NCBI RefSeq assembly: GCF_030296595.1
Contig: NZ_AP027731.1
Coordinates: forward strand, 930,001-994,000
Direction of reading: 5' to 3'
Source of the DNA: Naasia aerilata
GTDB lineage: Bacteria > Actinomycetota > Actinomycetes > Actinomycetales > Microbacteriaceae
DNA: 64,000 nt
Part shown: one piece after another, positions 49,743-61,604 of the stretch
Position numbering within the stretch: position 1 is the first letter of the stretch
How the letters are laid out: every line of letters starts with the position of its first letter
Notes under the pieces: model-generated
What the model was told of the DNA's origin: nothing
Seen by the model: only the letters and a program-made list of their open reading frames with translations
Database searches by the model: none
Made by a program: the position numbers and the translations under genes

Positions 49743-51355
49743 GATGCGGTCCTCGGGCTGTTCCAGCGGTGGGTGGTGTCGGCCTCCCCGGAGGTGACTG
49801 CCGTGGTCCGGAGGTCGTCGAAGAGGCTCACGGCGGTCCGGGCATCCACGACCTCGAGGCGCGGGAGCACGGGACCCGCCACGGTGTGGGCGTGCACTCC
49901 GGCGAGCCGGAGACGGCGCTGGAGGGGACCCTGCACGAGGGCGACGCTCTGCAGCCGCGCCTGCGGAACGAGGATCAGGGAGCGCCAGATGGCGCCACGG
50001 CGGAGGACGAGCGCAGAGCCCGTCAGGGTGAAGCCCGTGCGCCGCCAGGAGAAGGGGCGCAGCCAGCGCGCGCGCCGCGGTGCGTTGACGAACCCGTCCG
50101 TGCCGCCCTTTCCGACGAGCCCGGTTTCGAGCAGGCTCGGGTCGGCGTCCCCGAGGGCGGGGTGGAGGAGCGCCAGCACGCGCGCCACATCGGCGCGGCT
50201 GCCGACCGGGAGCAGCGTCGTGGCGGGCGTCGCGCCGCCACGACCCGAGCCGGAGCCGGAGCTCGCGAGGTTCGTGGTGATCTGCCACCACCCTGCCGCG
50301 CGCCACAGGAGCGGCTGGCGCACCGCAATGGCGTGCACGCGGCCGGGCGGGATGGTCTGGTTGCTCGTCGACAGCAGCCCGTACCCCACGCGGACCCCGT
50401 TGGGCGTGCCGGCGATGCTGTACCGGAGGGTGCGGGTGAAGCGCTGCACGATCAGGCTGCCCATCCCGAGCAGGGCCGGGAAGGCGCCGAGGAGCACGTA
50501 CCAGCTGCCGACGCTGAGCGACCACGGGATGCCCACCCCGAGGACCAGCACCAGGATCAGCGTCGACTCGGTGAGGAGGAGGGACCCGATGAGCCGGCCG
50601 GGCGGGATCTTGACGACGGATTCCGGCGGCGCCTCACCGGGATCGAGCTCGGGGGCAAGGAGCTCGCCGACGCGCTGCTCGAGGAGTCCGGTTCGCGCGC
50701 GCTCGACCGCGGGAGCACCGCCCCGCTTGGCGCCGGAGGCCAGCGCGAGCACGTCGCGGCGGAGGGTGTCGGCCGCGGCCGACCCGAGGAAGGCGAGCCG
50801 GACGTTGGCGTCCTGTCCGGCGACCGAGATCTCGAGGCGGGCGGCTCCGAACAGCCGGGCGAGGAGGGGGCGGCCGAGATTGATCCCCTGAATACGGTCG
50901 AGCCTCGCCTGCCGCTGGGTCCGGAAGAGGATGCCGGAGCGCACCTCGACCACCTCGTCGGTGACGCGGAACTGGTTGAAGCGCCAGGAGAGGTAGAAGC
51001 CGACAACGCCGAGGAGGACCAGCACGATGGCGCCGCCGAGCACCGGCAGCAGCCAGCCCCGCTCGATCAGGAGGTCGAACGGATCCTTCTCCTCGAAGCC
51101 GACCGCGAGGTCGATGAGGCGGTCCCGGAAGTTGGCGACCAGGATGCCGAGGATCGCGACGAAGGCGACTCCGCCTCGGAGGAACGGCGTCGCGGGGTGC
51201 AGGCGGTGCCATTCCCCGTCCGCGAGCGCAGCGGCCTCGGCCCTCGGCGCCTCCGCGGCCCGGATCGCCTCGGGCTCGGTGCCGGCCGGCCGGCCGCCAG
51301 GGTCCCCGACCGGACCCGCCTCGGCGCCGAGCGGCCGGATCGGGTCGGTGCTCAC
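49739..51355 (-). CDS. Bacterial PH-domain (YdbT-like) membrane protein
   Basis: A 538-residue protein with a Pro/Ala-rich N-terminus, two membrane-helix pairs, and PH-like domains (bPH2 type), shown by VRSGILFRTQRQARLDRIQG and a repeat RVGYGLLSTSNQTIPPGRVH. The C-terminal third holds a third such segment. Related YdbT proteins affect cell-envelope stress resistance, but no reaction is known. It is translationally coupled at both ends. Confidence 0.82.
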   Translation of the reverse strand: MSTDPIRPLGAEAGPVGDPGGRPAGTEPEAIRAAEAPRAEAAALADGEWHRLHPATPFLRGGVAFVAILGILVANFRDRLIDLAVGFEEKDPFDLLIERGWLLPVLGGAIVLVLLGVVGFYLSWRFNQFRVTDEVVEVRSGILFRTQRQARLDRIQGINLGRPLLARLFGAARLEISVAGQDANVRLAFLGSAAADTLRRDVLALASGAKRGGAPAVERARTGLLEQRVGELLAPELDPGEAPPESVVKIPPGRLIGSLLLTESTLILVLVLGVGIPWSLSVGSWYVLLGAFPALLGMGSLIVQRFTRTLRYSIAGTPNGVRVGYGLLSTSNQTIPPGRVHAIAVRQPLLWRAAGWWQITTNLASSGSGSGRGGATPATTLLPVGSRADVARVLALLHPALGDADPSLLETGLVGKGGTDGFVNAPRRARWLRPFSWRRTGFTLTGSALVLRRGAIWRSLILVPQARLQSVALVQGPLQRRLRLAGVHAHTVAGPVLPRLEVVDARTAVSLFDDLRTTAVTSGEADTTHRWNSPRTAS

Positions 51356-51843
51356 AAGCCGACCCGTCGCGTCTCGGCAAGGCCGACCAGCCGGTCGCGG
51401 AGCCCCTCCGCCTCGCCCTCAGGCAGCCCGGGGATGGTGACGTTGGTGGCGGCCGCCGCCGTCACGAACTTCAGCTCGGACAGCCCGAGAGCCCGCGAGA
51501 GCGGGCCGCGGTTGATGTCGATCAGCTGCATGCGGCCGTACGGGATGGCGACGAACCGCTGGAAGAGCAGCCCGCGCCGGAAGAGCAGGTCGTCCTCGCG
51601 CAGCTGATAGCCGTAGGACCGCACCCGGCGAGGCACGAGCGACGTGGCGAAGAGGGCGACGAGGGCCGCGGCCGTGAAGATCGCGGCCATCACTCCGGCG
51701 CCGAGCAGGAAGGTGACGACCGCGAGCACCACGGCGAGCAGCACAGTCACCCCGCTGCCGGCGAGCTCCACGCCGACCTGCTTGGGCGAGACGCGCTTCC
51801 ACTCGCCGTCGACGGGCTCCAGCCGCTCTGCCATGCCGCTCAT
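51352..51843 (-). CDS. Bacterial PH-domain (YdbS-like) membrane protein
   Basis: About 163 residues: two adjacent membrane segments and then a single bPH2 domain with FRRGLLFQRFVAIPYGRMQL. It is the short partner that normally precedes a YdbT-like protein. ATG 51843 is preferred because it overlaps the previous stop as ATGA and has GGGAG close upstream; ATG 51834 is an alternative. Confidence 0.82.
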   Translation of the reverse strand: MSGMAERLEPVDGEWKRVSPKQVGVELAGSGVTVLLAVVLAVVTFLLGAGVMAAIFTAAALVALFATSLVPRRVRSYGYQLREDDLLFRRGLLFQRFVAIPYGRMQLIDINRGPLSRALGLSELKFVTAAAATNVTIPGLPEGEAEGLRDRLVGLAETRRVGL

Positions 51844-52321
51844 TCTCCCTGGAGCCCGAGGGGCGGGGTCGCCTTGTCGGGGTCGTCCTCCGGCGGGATC
51901 CGGCACCAGTGCTCCACGAGCAGTCCGCAGACGATGAGGATGATCGCCGCGGCGATCGAGACCGCGGTCGCCACGAGCGACGGGACCGGAGGGAGCACGG
52001 GCCGGCTCAGCAGGTAGACGCCGACGCCGATCGCGGCGCCACCCAGGAGGGCGCCCACCAGGGTGGACGCCTTGGCCAGGAGCAGGATGCGCATCGCCCG
52101 GAACGGGTCGACGCGGCGGGTCGACGACCCGTGCACCGACTGCCGGATGGGCCAGCCGACCGCCACGACGATCGCGCCGATGCCGACGAGGGTGACGGGA
52201 AGCGAGTAGGGCGGCACCAGCACGGGGAGTCCCCCGCGGCCAGTCCCACCTCGAGCAGCCAGCCCAGCACGGCGCCGGCCAGGGCGAGCGCGAGGGGCAG
52301 GGCGACGCCGGTCCGTCTCAC
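51840..52321 (-). CDS. DUF3180 membrane protein (one frame break)
   Basis: About 160 residues with four hydrophobic segments, after repair of a break at C5 52231-52235. The N-terminus reads VRRTGVALPLALALAGAVLG and continues after the break with GLPVLVPPYSLPVTL. GTG 52321 overlaps the folBK stop as GTGA. DUF3180 proteins occur between folate genes and PH-domain genes in actinobacteria; their function is unknown. Confidence 0.8.
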
Positions 52322-53163
52322 CGCGCATCCTCGGCGGTGAGACGGGCGAGGAGCTCGTCCACCCGTCCGTGTCCGGGAAGCACCGCGTCGGGGTCCGCGG
52401 CGAGCCAGGGGCGCAGCACGAAGTCGCGCTCGGCGGCGCGCGGGTGGGGCAGCTCGAGCGAGGGGGTCACGATGCGCTCGGTGCCGTAGGCGATGAGGTC
52501 GAGGTCGAGCGTCCGGTCGCCCCAGCGCTCGTTGCGCTCGCGCCCGTGGGCGCGCTCGATGTCCAGCAGCACGCCGAGAAGGCGCTCCGGGGTCAGGTCG
52601 GAGGTGCCGAGCACGACCTGGTTGAGATAGGCCGGCTTGTCCGGGTCCTCCCCTGCGAGGGTGAGAGCGACCGTCTCGAGCACCGGCGACTCCGCCGTGA
52701 TCTCGAGGCCCTCCTCGCCGCGCAGGGCGGCCACCGCCGAGGCGAGGGTGCCTGCCCGGTCGCCGAGGTTGCTGCCCAGCGCGATCACCACGGGGCTCCG
52801 CCGCTGCCGGGTCAGGGAGACGCTCACATCGTCGAACGCTACCGGGATGGGCGCCTGCGGCTTGTGCACCGTGACGGCGACCGCGAGAACTCGGTCCGCG
52901 CGGAGGACGGCGGAGGCGATGCGGTCCGCGAGCGTCTCGATGAGGTCGACGGGATCCCCGGCGACGATGCCTGCCACCTCCTGGGCGAGCTCGCCGTAGT
53001 GCACGGTGTCGCGGACGTCGTCCGAGGCCGCGGCGGGCGCGAGGTCCAGCGTGAGGTCGAGGTCGATCACGAAGTCCTGGCCGGCGATCCGCTCCTCGGG
53101 GAGGACGCCGTGGTAGCCGCGGGTCCGCAGCCCGCGCAGGCTGATGCGATCGGACGCGCTCAT
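52318..53163 (-). CDS. folBK: Bifunctional dihydroneopterin aldolase / HPPK
   Basis: A 281-residue fusion of two consecutive folate enzymes. Residues about 1-120 are FolB (ISLRGLRTRGYHGVLPEERI, active-site region) and about 125-281 are FolK (VIALGSNLGDRAGTLASAVA; ERWGDRTLDLDLIAYG; LPHPRAAERDFVLRPW). It converts dihydroneopterin to the hydroxymethyl-pterin diphosphate used by FolP. The start overlaps the folP stop. Fused FolBK is common in actinobacteria. Confidence 0.93.
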   Translation of the reverse strand: MSASDRISLRGLRTRGYHGVLPEERIAGQDFVIDLDLTLDLAPAAASDDVRDTVHYGELAQEVAGIVAGDPVDLIETLADRIASAVLRADRVLAVAVTVHKPQAPIPVAFDDVSVSLTRQRRSPVVIALGSNLGDRAGTLASAVAALRGEEGLEITAESPVLETVALTLAGEDPDKPAYLNQVVLGTSDLTPERLLGVLLDIERAHGRERNERWGDRTLDLDLIAYGTERIVTPSLELPHPRAAERDFVLRPWLAADPDAVLPGHGRVDELLARLTAEDAR

Positions 53164-53966
53164 GCTGTCGCCTTCCGCCAGGCGTCGGCCACGTCGAGCG
53201 CCGCCACGGTCGCGGCCACGTCGTGCACGCGGAGCGCGGCGACCCCCTCGAGCGAGAGCAGCGCGCTGAGCACGGCGGTGGGGAGGTCGCGCGCCGTCGC
53301 GTCCTCGCGGCCCGCGAGGCTCGGCAGGGCGCCGAGGAAGCGCTTGCGCGATGCCCCGATGAGCAGGGGCTGGCCGAGCGCGTTGAGCACGGGGAGCGCC
53401 CCGAGCAGCTGCCAGTTGTGGGCCGCGTCCTTCGCGAACCCCAGCCCGGGATCGAGCAGGATGCGGTCACGGGAGATCCCGGCTGCCGTGAGCGCCTCGA
53501 CGCGCTGGGCGAGCTCGTCCCGGACCTCGGCCACCACGTCGGTGTAGGAGGCCGGGGTGCCCGCGGGTCCCCGCCAGTGCATCGCCACGAAGGGGACACC
53601 CGCCTCGGCGACCACCACGGCCATCTCGGGGTCACCGAGTCCGCCGGACACGTCGTTGACGACCGCGGCGCCGGCCACGAGCGCCGCACGCGCGGTGGCG
53701 GCGTGCATGGTGTCGATGCTGACCGGCACTCCCCGGTCGACGAGCGCCTCGATGACGGGGACGACCCGGCGCTGCTCCTCGGCGATGGGCACCGGATCGG
53801 CGTGCGGCCGGGTCGACTCGCCGCCGACGTCCACGTAGTCGGCACCCGCGTCCACGAGGCGCAGGGCCGCGGCCACGGCGTCCGAGGGTCCGGCGAAGCG
53901 TCCGCCGTCACTGAACGAGTCCGGCGTCACGTTGAGGATGCCGAAGACCAGGGGCCGATCGCTCAC
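53160..53966 (-). CDS. folP: Dihydropteroate synthase
   Basis: Condenses the pterin diphosphate with p-aminobenzoate; the target of sulfonamides. 268 residues, with GILNVTPDSFSDGGRFAGPS at the N-terminus, the second family motif DVGGESTRPHADPV, and the later landmarks VSIDTMHAATARAAL and GASRKRFLG. GTG 53966 overlaps the folE stop as GTGA. Confidence 0.95.
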   Translation of the reverse strand: MSDRPLVFGILNVTPDSFSDGGRFAGPSDAVAAALRLVDAGADYVDVGGESTRPHADPVPIAEEQRRVVPVIEALVDRGVPVSIDTMHAATARAALVAGAAVVNDVSGGLGDPEMAVVVAEAGVPFVAMHWRGPAGTPASYTDVVAEVRDELAQRVEALTAAGISRDRILLDPGLGFAKDAAHNWQLLGALPVLNALGQPLLIGASRKRFLGALPSLAGREDATARDLPTAVLSALLSLEGVAALRVHDVAATVAALDVADAWRKATA

Positions 53967-54617
53967 TCGGGCACCTCGGGGGCCGCTCCGAGCAGGGCGA
54001 GCGCCTCCCCCGGCGTGCGGGGTCGGCGAGCTCGCCTCGCGAGGCGAGGGTCACCGCGTCGGCGCCCACGGTGCGGGTGCCGCGCGCCCAGAGGCAGCCG
54101 TGGGACGCGGACAGCACGACGAGCACGCCGCGCGCGCCCAGACCGTCCTCCACGGCGGAGGCGAGCTGCTCGCTCATCCGCTCCTGCATCTGCGGCCGGG
54201 AGGCGACGACGTCGACGGCGCGGGCGATGCGGCCGAGCCCGGCGAGCCGGTCCGCCGGCAGGTAGGCCACCGAGGCGACGCCGCTGAACGGGAGCAGGTG
54301 GTGCTCGCACATCGAGCGGAACGGGATGCCGCGGAGGGCGATCAGCTCCGTGGCGGCATCACCGATCGGCAGCGCGTCCTGGGCGAGGATCTCGGACGCG
54401 TCGACGCCCACGCCGGCGAATAGCTCGGAGTAGGCGTCGGCGACGCGGGCGGGAGTGTCCGCCAGCTCGGGCCGGGTGGGGTCCTCACCGAGGGCGGTGA
54501 GGAGCTCGGCGACCGCGGCTCGGACGCGCGCGCGGTCCACCGGGCTGCCGCTGTTCTCCGGGTCGGCGGGGCGGGGCGAAGCCGGATCGGCCTCGCCCTG
54601 CACCTCGTCGCCGGACA

Positions 54618-54618
<1 letters not shown>
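53963..54618 (-). CDS. folE: GTP cyclohydrolase I (one frame break near its end)
   Basis: First enzyme of folate synthesis, making dihydroneopterin triphosphate from GTP. 218 residues after repair. The zinc and substrate motif is CEHHLLPFSGVASVAYLP, with DVVASRPQMQERMSEQLA and the late SHGCLWARGTRT. The frame is lost at C5 54007-54011, and one base restores RRGEALALLGAAPEVPE and the stop at 53963. GTG 54618 overlaps the ftsH stop by one base. Confidence 0.92.
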
Positions 54619-56624
<2,006 letters not shown>

Positions 56625-56708
56625 GATGGTGCAAGGGTACAGGCCCGATTCTGGGCCTTATCCGGTTGTCAGCCGTAGGCGAACCATGAAAGGGCCCGCA
56701 CGCGCCCC

Positions 56709-57272
56709 CTATTGGGAGGGGGTGGAGTACACGTGAGGGGCGAGGACGCCCACGCCGCGGAGATTCCGGTACCTCTCGGCGTAGTCCAGGCCGTAGCCGA
56801 CGACGAACTCGTTGGGGATGTCGAAGCCGATGTAGCGGGGGTCGACGCGCATCTTCATGGCATCCGGCTTGCGCAGGAGCGCGGCGACCTCGACGGATGC
56901 CGGACCCCGGGAGCGGAGGTTGTCGAGGAGCCAGGAGAGGGTCAGCCCCGAGTCGATGATGTCCTCGACGATGAGGACGTGCCGGTCGTGCAGGTCGCTG
57001 TCGAGGTCCTTCAGGATGCGGACGACGCCGGAGGACTTCGTGCCGGAGCCGTAGGAGCTCACCGCCATCCAGTCCATCTCGATCGGCAGGGTCAGCTCGC
57101 GCGCGAGGTCGGCCATGACCATGACGGCGCCGCGGAGGACGCCGACCAGCAGCAGATCCTCGCCCGCGTAGTCGCGCTCGATCTCGCGGCACATCTCCGC
57201 GATCCGCCCCCGGATCTGCTCCTCGGTGAGGAGGAGCCGGACCAGGTCGTTCTCGACGTCAGCGGGGATCAT
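56709..57272 (-). CDS. hpt: Hypoxanthine phosphoribosyltransferase
   Basis: Purine salvage enzyme of 187 residues; joins hypoxanthine or guanine to PRPP. The PRPP loop is [18 protein letters not shown], the pyrophosphate loop [10 protein letters not shown], and the flexible-loop [10 protein letters not shown] region is intact. It overlaps tilS by 14 bases. The tilS-hpt-ftsH order is widespread. Confidence 0.95.
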   Translation of the reverse strand: MIPADVENDLVRLLLTEEQIRGRIAEMCREIERDYAGEDLLLVGVLRGAVMVMADLARELTLPIEMDWMAVSSYGSGTKSSGVVRILKDLDSDLHDRHVLIVEDIIDSGLTLSWLLDNLRSRGPASVEVAALLRKPDAMKMRVDPRYIGFDIPNEFVVGYGLDYAERYRNLRGVGVLAPHVYSTPSQ

Positions 57273-58334
57273 CGGACGGCGTTCCTCCAGAGTCGTGGGG
57301 CGGGGAGTCGGCTTCGAGCGCGGACGCGGCGGCGGTTCCCCCGCCCGGTGCGGCCGAGAAGCGCAGCAGGCCCTCCCGGCGCTCCACTGTAACGCCGGGC
57401 AGGTCGACGCCTCCCTGCCCGTGCCAGTCGCTGACGAGCCGGGCGACCGCCACCGTCTGCGCGCGGGTCGGGGTCACGCCGAACTCCCCCTCGACCGCGA
57501 GGCGGATCACGCGGTGGCGGAGGGCCGGCGGGTTCGACTCGAGAGCGGCGACCGGGAGGGCGATGCCCGCCTCCGAGTGCTCGGCGATCTCCTCGACCCA
57601 CTCCTCCGCCAGGGCGTCGAGCGCGGCGGCGTCCTCGCGCAGCTGATCGGCCGTCCGCGCCAGGGCGTCCGCGACGCCCGGGCCCAGTTCGCGCTCGAGC
57701 AGAGGCAGGATCGTCCGGCGGACGCGGACGCGCAGATATCGCTCGTCGGTGTTGTGCGGGTCATGCCAGGGTTCGAGCCCCAGGTCCGCGCACGCCGCCT
57801 CGGTCGTCGCGCGCGGGACGCCGAGCAGCGGCCGGAGGTACGGGGGCGCATCGGCGCGCATGCCGGCGAGGGAATCGGGGCCCGAGCCGCGGGCGAGCCC
57901 GAGCAGCACGGTCTCCGCCTGATCGCTGCGGGTGTGCGCCAGCAGGACGCGGACCGCGCCGGTCTCCTCGAGTGCGGCCTGAAGCGCCCCGTGGCGCGCA
58001 GCACGGGCGGCCGCCTCAGGTCCGCCTCCCCGTCCACCCGCACCGGTCGGACCTGCACCGGGTCCAGGCCGAGCGCCCGCGCGGCCTCGGCGGCGGCCGC
58101 GGCGACCTGCGCCGAGCCCTCCTGAAGGCCGTGGTCGACGACGACCGCGCCGGCCCGGAAGCCCGCGCGCGGCGCCTCGAACGCGGTCGCGGCGGCGAGG
58201 GCGAGAGAGTCCGCTCCGCCGCTCAGTGCGACGAGCAGCAGCCGGTCCTCGCCGGGCCCCAGCGGTCCGAGGGCGGCGCGGACTGCGCGGCGGGTGTCGG
58301 CGACGGCCGGCGTCAGGCGGGGCCGGGAGGGCAT
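57259..58334 (-). CDS. tilS: tRNA(Ile)-lysidine synthetase (one frame break)
   Basis: Modifies the CAU anticodon of tRNA-Ile to lysidine. 358 residues after repair. The ATP pyrophosphatase P-loop is [13 protein letters not shown], followed by the landmarks [20 protein letters not shown] and [13 protein letters not shown]. The frame changes at C4 58028-58031, in [19 protein letters not shown] after repair. Divergent from ppa. Confidence 0.9.
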
Positions 58335-58401
58335 CCACTAACGTTATTGCGTCCCGCGGGGCCCCGCCCGCCGTCATCCAGCACGAGGAGAGCCGACGCA
58401 C

Positions 58402-58902
58402 ATGGCCGACTACGACGTCGTCATCGAGATCCCCAAGGGGAGCCGGAACAAGTACGAGGTCGACCACGAGACCGGTCGGGTCTACCTCGACCGCGTGCTG
58501 TTCACGAACTTCGTGTACCCCGTCGACTACGGCTTCTTCGAGAACACCCTCGGCGGCGACGGCGACCCGCTGGACGCGCTCGTGCTGCTCGAGTACCCGC
58601 TGTTCCCGGGCGTCGGCGTGAAGGTGCGCCCCGTCGCCGTGCTCAAGATGAGCGACGAGGCCGGCATGGACGAGAAGATCCTCGCCGTCCCCTACAAGGA
58701 CCCGCGCTGGTCGCACATCCAGGACCTGGACGACGTGCCGCAGCAGATCCGCAACGAGCTCGAGCACTTCTTCGCCCACTACAAGGACCTGGAGCCCGGC
58801 AAGTGGGTCAAGGTCGAGGGCTGGGACGGCCGCGAGGTCGCCGAGCAGCTCGTCGTCGAGGCAATCGCCCGGCTCGAGGACTCCGGGGAGCACGCCTCCT
58901 AG
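58402..58902 (+). CDS. ppa: Inorganic pyrophosphatase
   Basis: Family I soluble pyrophosphatase of 166 residues. The metal-binding signature is [13 protein letters not shown] with preceding [13 protein letters not shown]; the N-terminal [10 protein letters not shown] and the later [14 protein letters not shown] contribute active-site residues. It clears pyrophosphate made by biosynthesis. Convergent with the NlpC/P60 gene across a block of short repeats. Confidence 0.97.
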   Translation: MADYDVVIEIPKGSRNKYEVDHETGRVYLDRVLFTNFVYPVDYGFFENTLGGDGDPLDALVLLEYPLFPGVGVKVRPVAVLKMSDEAGMDEKILAVPYKDPRWSHIQDLDDVPQQIRNELEHFFAHYKDLEPGKWVKVEGWDGREVAEQLVVEAIARLEDSGEHAS

Positions 58903-58926
58903 GGGCCTGTCCCTAAGGCGGAATTC

Positions 58927-59027
58927 GCGCGGATCAGGAAAACCGCCGCGACACTCCGCCGAAGATCCTGATCCGCGTGCGAAATGCGCCGGTCGTCCTG
59001 ATCCGCGTGCAATCTCCTGATCCGCGC
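58927..59027. repeat. Four copies of a 13-base repeat between convergent genes
   Basis: TCCTGATCCGCG(C/T) occurs directly at 58966-58978, 58996-59008 and 59015-59027 and inverted (GCGCGGATCAGGA) at 58927-58939. The first, inverted copy can pair with the second into a 12-13 bp stem with a 26-base loop. Two copies continue as TGC. The block fills the 148-base gap between ppa and the NlpC/P60 gene; it may be a two-way terminator or an intergenic repeat element. Confidence 0.7.
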
Positions 59028-59050
59028 AAGCAGCGGAGCGGAGCTGGGGC

Positions 59051-60367
59051 TCAGGCGCTGGGGCGGGCCACGTAGTCGACGCGGTCGGTGTTGCGCACCG
59101 GGGTCTCGCGGACCGGGACGCCCTCCCGGGGCGCCTCGACCATCATGCCGCCGCCCGAGTAGATGGCGACGTGGTACATGTCGCCACCCCCGTCGGTGAA
59201 GAAGATGAGGTCACCGGCCTGGCGCTCGGACCACGGAACGAGCCGGCCGTTGTTCGCCGCGTAGTTGTACTGGTTCGTCGCGGAGTGGGTGCCGATGTAG
59301 ATGCCGGCGGCAGCATATGAGGCCTTCGTGAGGCCGGAGCAGTCCCACTGGTCGGGACCGTAGCCGTTGAGCACGTACATGTCGCCGAGCTGGGCGCGGG
59401 CGAAGGCGAGCGCCGTGCTGACCGCGTTGGGCGAGGGGTCGGGCGTGCCGCCGGACGGCGCGGCCGGAGCGGCCGGAGCCGCGGGTGCCGCCGGTGCCGG
59501 CGTCGCAGGAGCCGCGGGGGCGGCCGGTGCCGTGCCTCCCGAGGGTGCCGAGCCGCCGGACGACGCACCGGAGGCGGAGCCGCCGGTGGACCTGGTCTGC
59601 GTCGCCGCAGCGGTCTGCTCCCGGCGGTACGCCGCCTCGGCCTCGGCTGTGGTGTTCTTGAGCGTGGCGAGCTGGGCGAAGAGCTGCGCCTGGCGGGTCT
59701 GCTGGTCCGCGAGGGCGGACTGCGCCTGGCCGGCGGCCTCGTTCGCGGTGGCGAGAGCCTTCTGTGCGTCCCCGGCGAGCTTCTGCCGCTCGGTCTTCGC
59801 CGACTCCGCCTGCCCCTTGAGCGACTCCGCGAGGTTGCTGTCCGCCATCGCAGCGGAGTAGATGCCCTGGGACTGCTCGGTGAGCTTGCCCATGGCGCTC
59901 AGCTGGTCGAGGAGTCCGCTGGTGTCGCCGCCGAGCGCGAGGCTGAGATTCACGTCGCCGCCCGCCGCCCGCGCGAGGTGGGCCGCGAGCAGTCCGGCAC
60001 GCATCTTGGAGACCTTGGCGCGCTCCTTCGCCGCAGCCGCGCTCTTGGCCAGCTCAGCCTCGCGAGCCGTCGCAGCGTCCACGGCATCCTGCAGGACGTG
60101 GTACTTCTCGGCCGCGATCTGCTGCTGCTTGCCGGCTTCCGCGGCGGCGTTCTCGAGCCCGGTGAGCAGCCCGTTGAGGGCGTCGATCTCCGCCTGGGCG
60201 GAGGCCTGGCTGCGCTGAGCGTCCTGCACCTCGTCCCAGGTCGGGTAGTCCGGGCTCGCCGTGGCCGCATTGACGCCGACGGACGCCGTGACGGCGCCGA
60301 TGGCGACGGCCGATAAGGCCATCTCGGGCCGATACTTGCGGCCGAGGCGGCGGCGCCGCTCAGCCAA
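59051..60367 (-). CDS. Secreted NlpC/P60 peptidoglycan endopeptidase with coiled coil
   Basis: A secreted hydrolase of about 438 residues. Signal segment after RRRRLGRKYRPE (hydrophobic MALSAVAIGAVTASVG), a long coiled coil (about residues 50-240), an Ala/Pro-rich linker, then an NlpC/P60 domain with catalytic Cys in QWDCSGLTKASY and His in MYHVAIYSGG. TTG 60367 has GGAG six bases upstream; ATG 60403 is an alternative without one. The coiled coil is similar to that of the preceding M23 gene (DYPTWDEVQDAQ and DYPSWDDVQNAK), so the two look like a duplicated regulatory part with different catalytic domains. Confidence 0.88.
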   Translation of the reverse strand: MAERRRRLGRKYRPEMALSAVAIGAVTASVGVNAATASPDYPTWDEVQDAQRSQASAQAEIDALNGLLTGLENAAAEAGKQQQIAAEKYHVLQDAVDAATAREAELAKSAAAAKERAKVSKMRAGLLAAHLARAAGGDVNLSLALGGDTSGLLDQLSAMGKLTEQSQGIYSAAMADSNLAESLKGQAESAKTERQKLAGDAQKALATANEAAGQAQSALADQQTRQAQLFAQLATLKNTTAEAEAAYRREQTAAATQTRSTGGSASGASSGGSAPSGGTAPAAPAAPATPAPAAPAAPAAPAAPSGGTPDPSPNAVSTALAFARAQLGDMYVLNGYGPDQWDCSGLTKASYAAAGIYIGTHSATNQYNYAANNGRLVPWSERQAGDLIFFTDGGGDMYHVAIYSGGGMMVEAPREGVPVRETPVRNTDRVDYVARPSA

Positions 60368-61604
60368 GCTCGGCTCCGCGATCCCGCATGAAAGGCTCCG
60401 CATCGATCGCGCTGCCGTTGATGCGCACCTCGAAGTGCAGGTGGCAGCCGGTGGAGGCGCCGGTGGAGCCGACGGAGGCGATGTTCTGGCCCGCGTCCAC
60501 CCAGTCGCCGACGCCGACGAAGATGCCGCCGCTGCGGATGTGCGCGTAGCCCGTGCTCACGCCGCTGCCGTGGTCGATGAGGACGAAGTTGCCGTACGTG
60601 CCGTTGGGGCCGGCGTAGGTGACCGTGCCCCCAGTCGCCGCATAGATGTCCGACGAGCAGCTGGCCCCGATGTCGGTGCCGCGGTGGAAGGCGTTCGCCC
60701 CTGCCGGCTGGCCGGGCCGATACCCGTAGGTGTCGGTGATGCGTCCGTAGGCGGGCACCGCCCAGCCCTGGTCGCTCAGCTGTCCCCAGTCGCCCGAGCT
60801 TCCCGAGCCGGCGGCGGCTGCGGCGGCAGCGGCCTCGGCCGCCTTGCGCTTGGCCTCGACGCCCGCCTGGTACTCCGCCGTCGTCTTCGCGGTGACGTCC
60901 TTGAGTGCCTCGAGCTGCTGCTCGAGCATGATGTTCGTGGCCTGCTGGTCGGCGAGGACCTGCTGGGCGGCGTCGGAGGCGGCGATCGCCTCCTGCATCT
61001 TCTTCTCGGCCTCGACGCGGAGCTTCTCCCGCTCATCCCGGGCGACGGCGGCCTGGTCGGTGAGGGACTGCGCGGTGTTCTTCGCCGCGAGCGCGGCCGC
61101 GTAGACGCCCTCGTTGATCTGGGTGAGCTTGCTGGCCTGGCCGAGGCGGGCGAGGAGCTGGTCCGCCCCGCCGCTGTTCTCGAGGAACAGGTTGGCGCTG
61201 AGCTCGGCGCCTCCGCCGGAGCGGTAGAGCTGCGCGGCGAGAAGGCCGGCGCGGGCGTTCGCGTGGTCCGCGCTCGCCTGGCTCGCGTCGGCCTGCTGCT
61301 GCAGCGACGTCGCCTTGAAGTCGGCCGCGTCGAACGCGTCCTGGGCAACCTGGTACTCGGCGCCGCGCTGGTCCGCGACCGCCTGCGCAGCCTCGACCTG
61401 CTTCTGCTGCTCAGCGATGAGGCCTTCGATGCGCACGATCTCGGCCTGCTTGGCCGTCTCGTTGTTCTTGGCGTTCTGGACGTCGTCCCAGCTGGGATAG
61501 TCGACGGCCCACGCAGGGGAGGTCGTCCCGACCAGAACCGCAGCGACGACGAGAGCCACTGCCCCCAGTCGACGCACATGAGCACGCACGCGCACGCCGA
61601 TCAC
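60360..61604 (-). CDS. Secreted M23-family peptidase with coiled coil
   Basis: LytM/M23 peptidase of 414 residues. Signal peptide ending near TTSPAWAVDYPSW, long coiled coil, then a zinc peptidase domain with HRGTDIG and HLHFEVRING, both ligand motifs intact. Such coiled-coil M23 proteins cut or activate cell-wall cutting at division. Its 3' end overlaps the NlpC/P60 gene, so the two are probably co-translated. Confidence 0.88.
   Translation of the reverse strand: MIGVRVRAHVRRLGAVALVVAAVLVGTTSPAWAVDYPSWDDVQNAKNNETAKQAEIVRIEGLIAEQQKQVEAAQAVADQRGAEYQVAQDAFDAADFKATSLQQQADASQASADHANARAGLLAAQLYRSGGGAELSANLFLENSGGADQLLARLGQASKLTQINEGVYAAALAAKNTAQSLTDQAAVARDEREKLRVEAEKKMQEAIAASDAAQQVLADQQATNIMLEQQLEALKDVTAKTTAEYQAGVEAKRKAAEAAAAAAAAGSGSSGDWGQLSDQGWAVPAYGRITDTYGYRPGQPAGANAFHRGTDIGASCSSDIYAATGGTVTYAGPNGTYGNFVLIDHGSGVSTGYAHIRSGGIFVGVGDWVDAGQNIASVGSTGASTGCHLHFEVRINGSAIDAEPFMRDRGAELG

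Noticed and set aside
58903-59050. CRISPR array
   Set aside because: Repeats are 13 bases, irregularly spaced and one is inverted; no cas genes are present.
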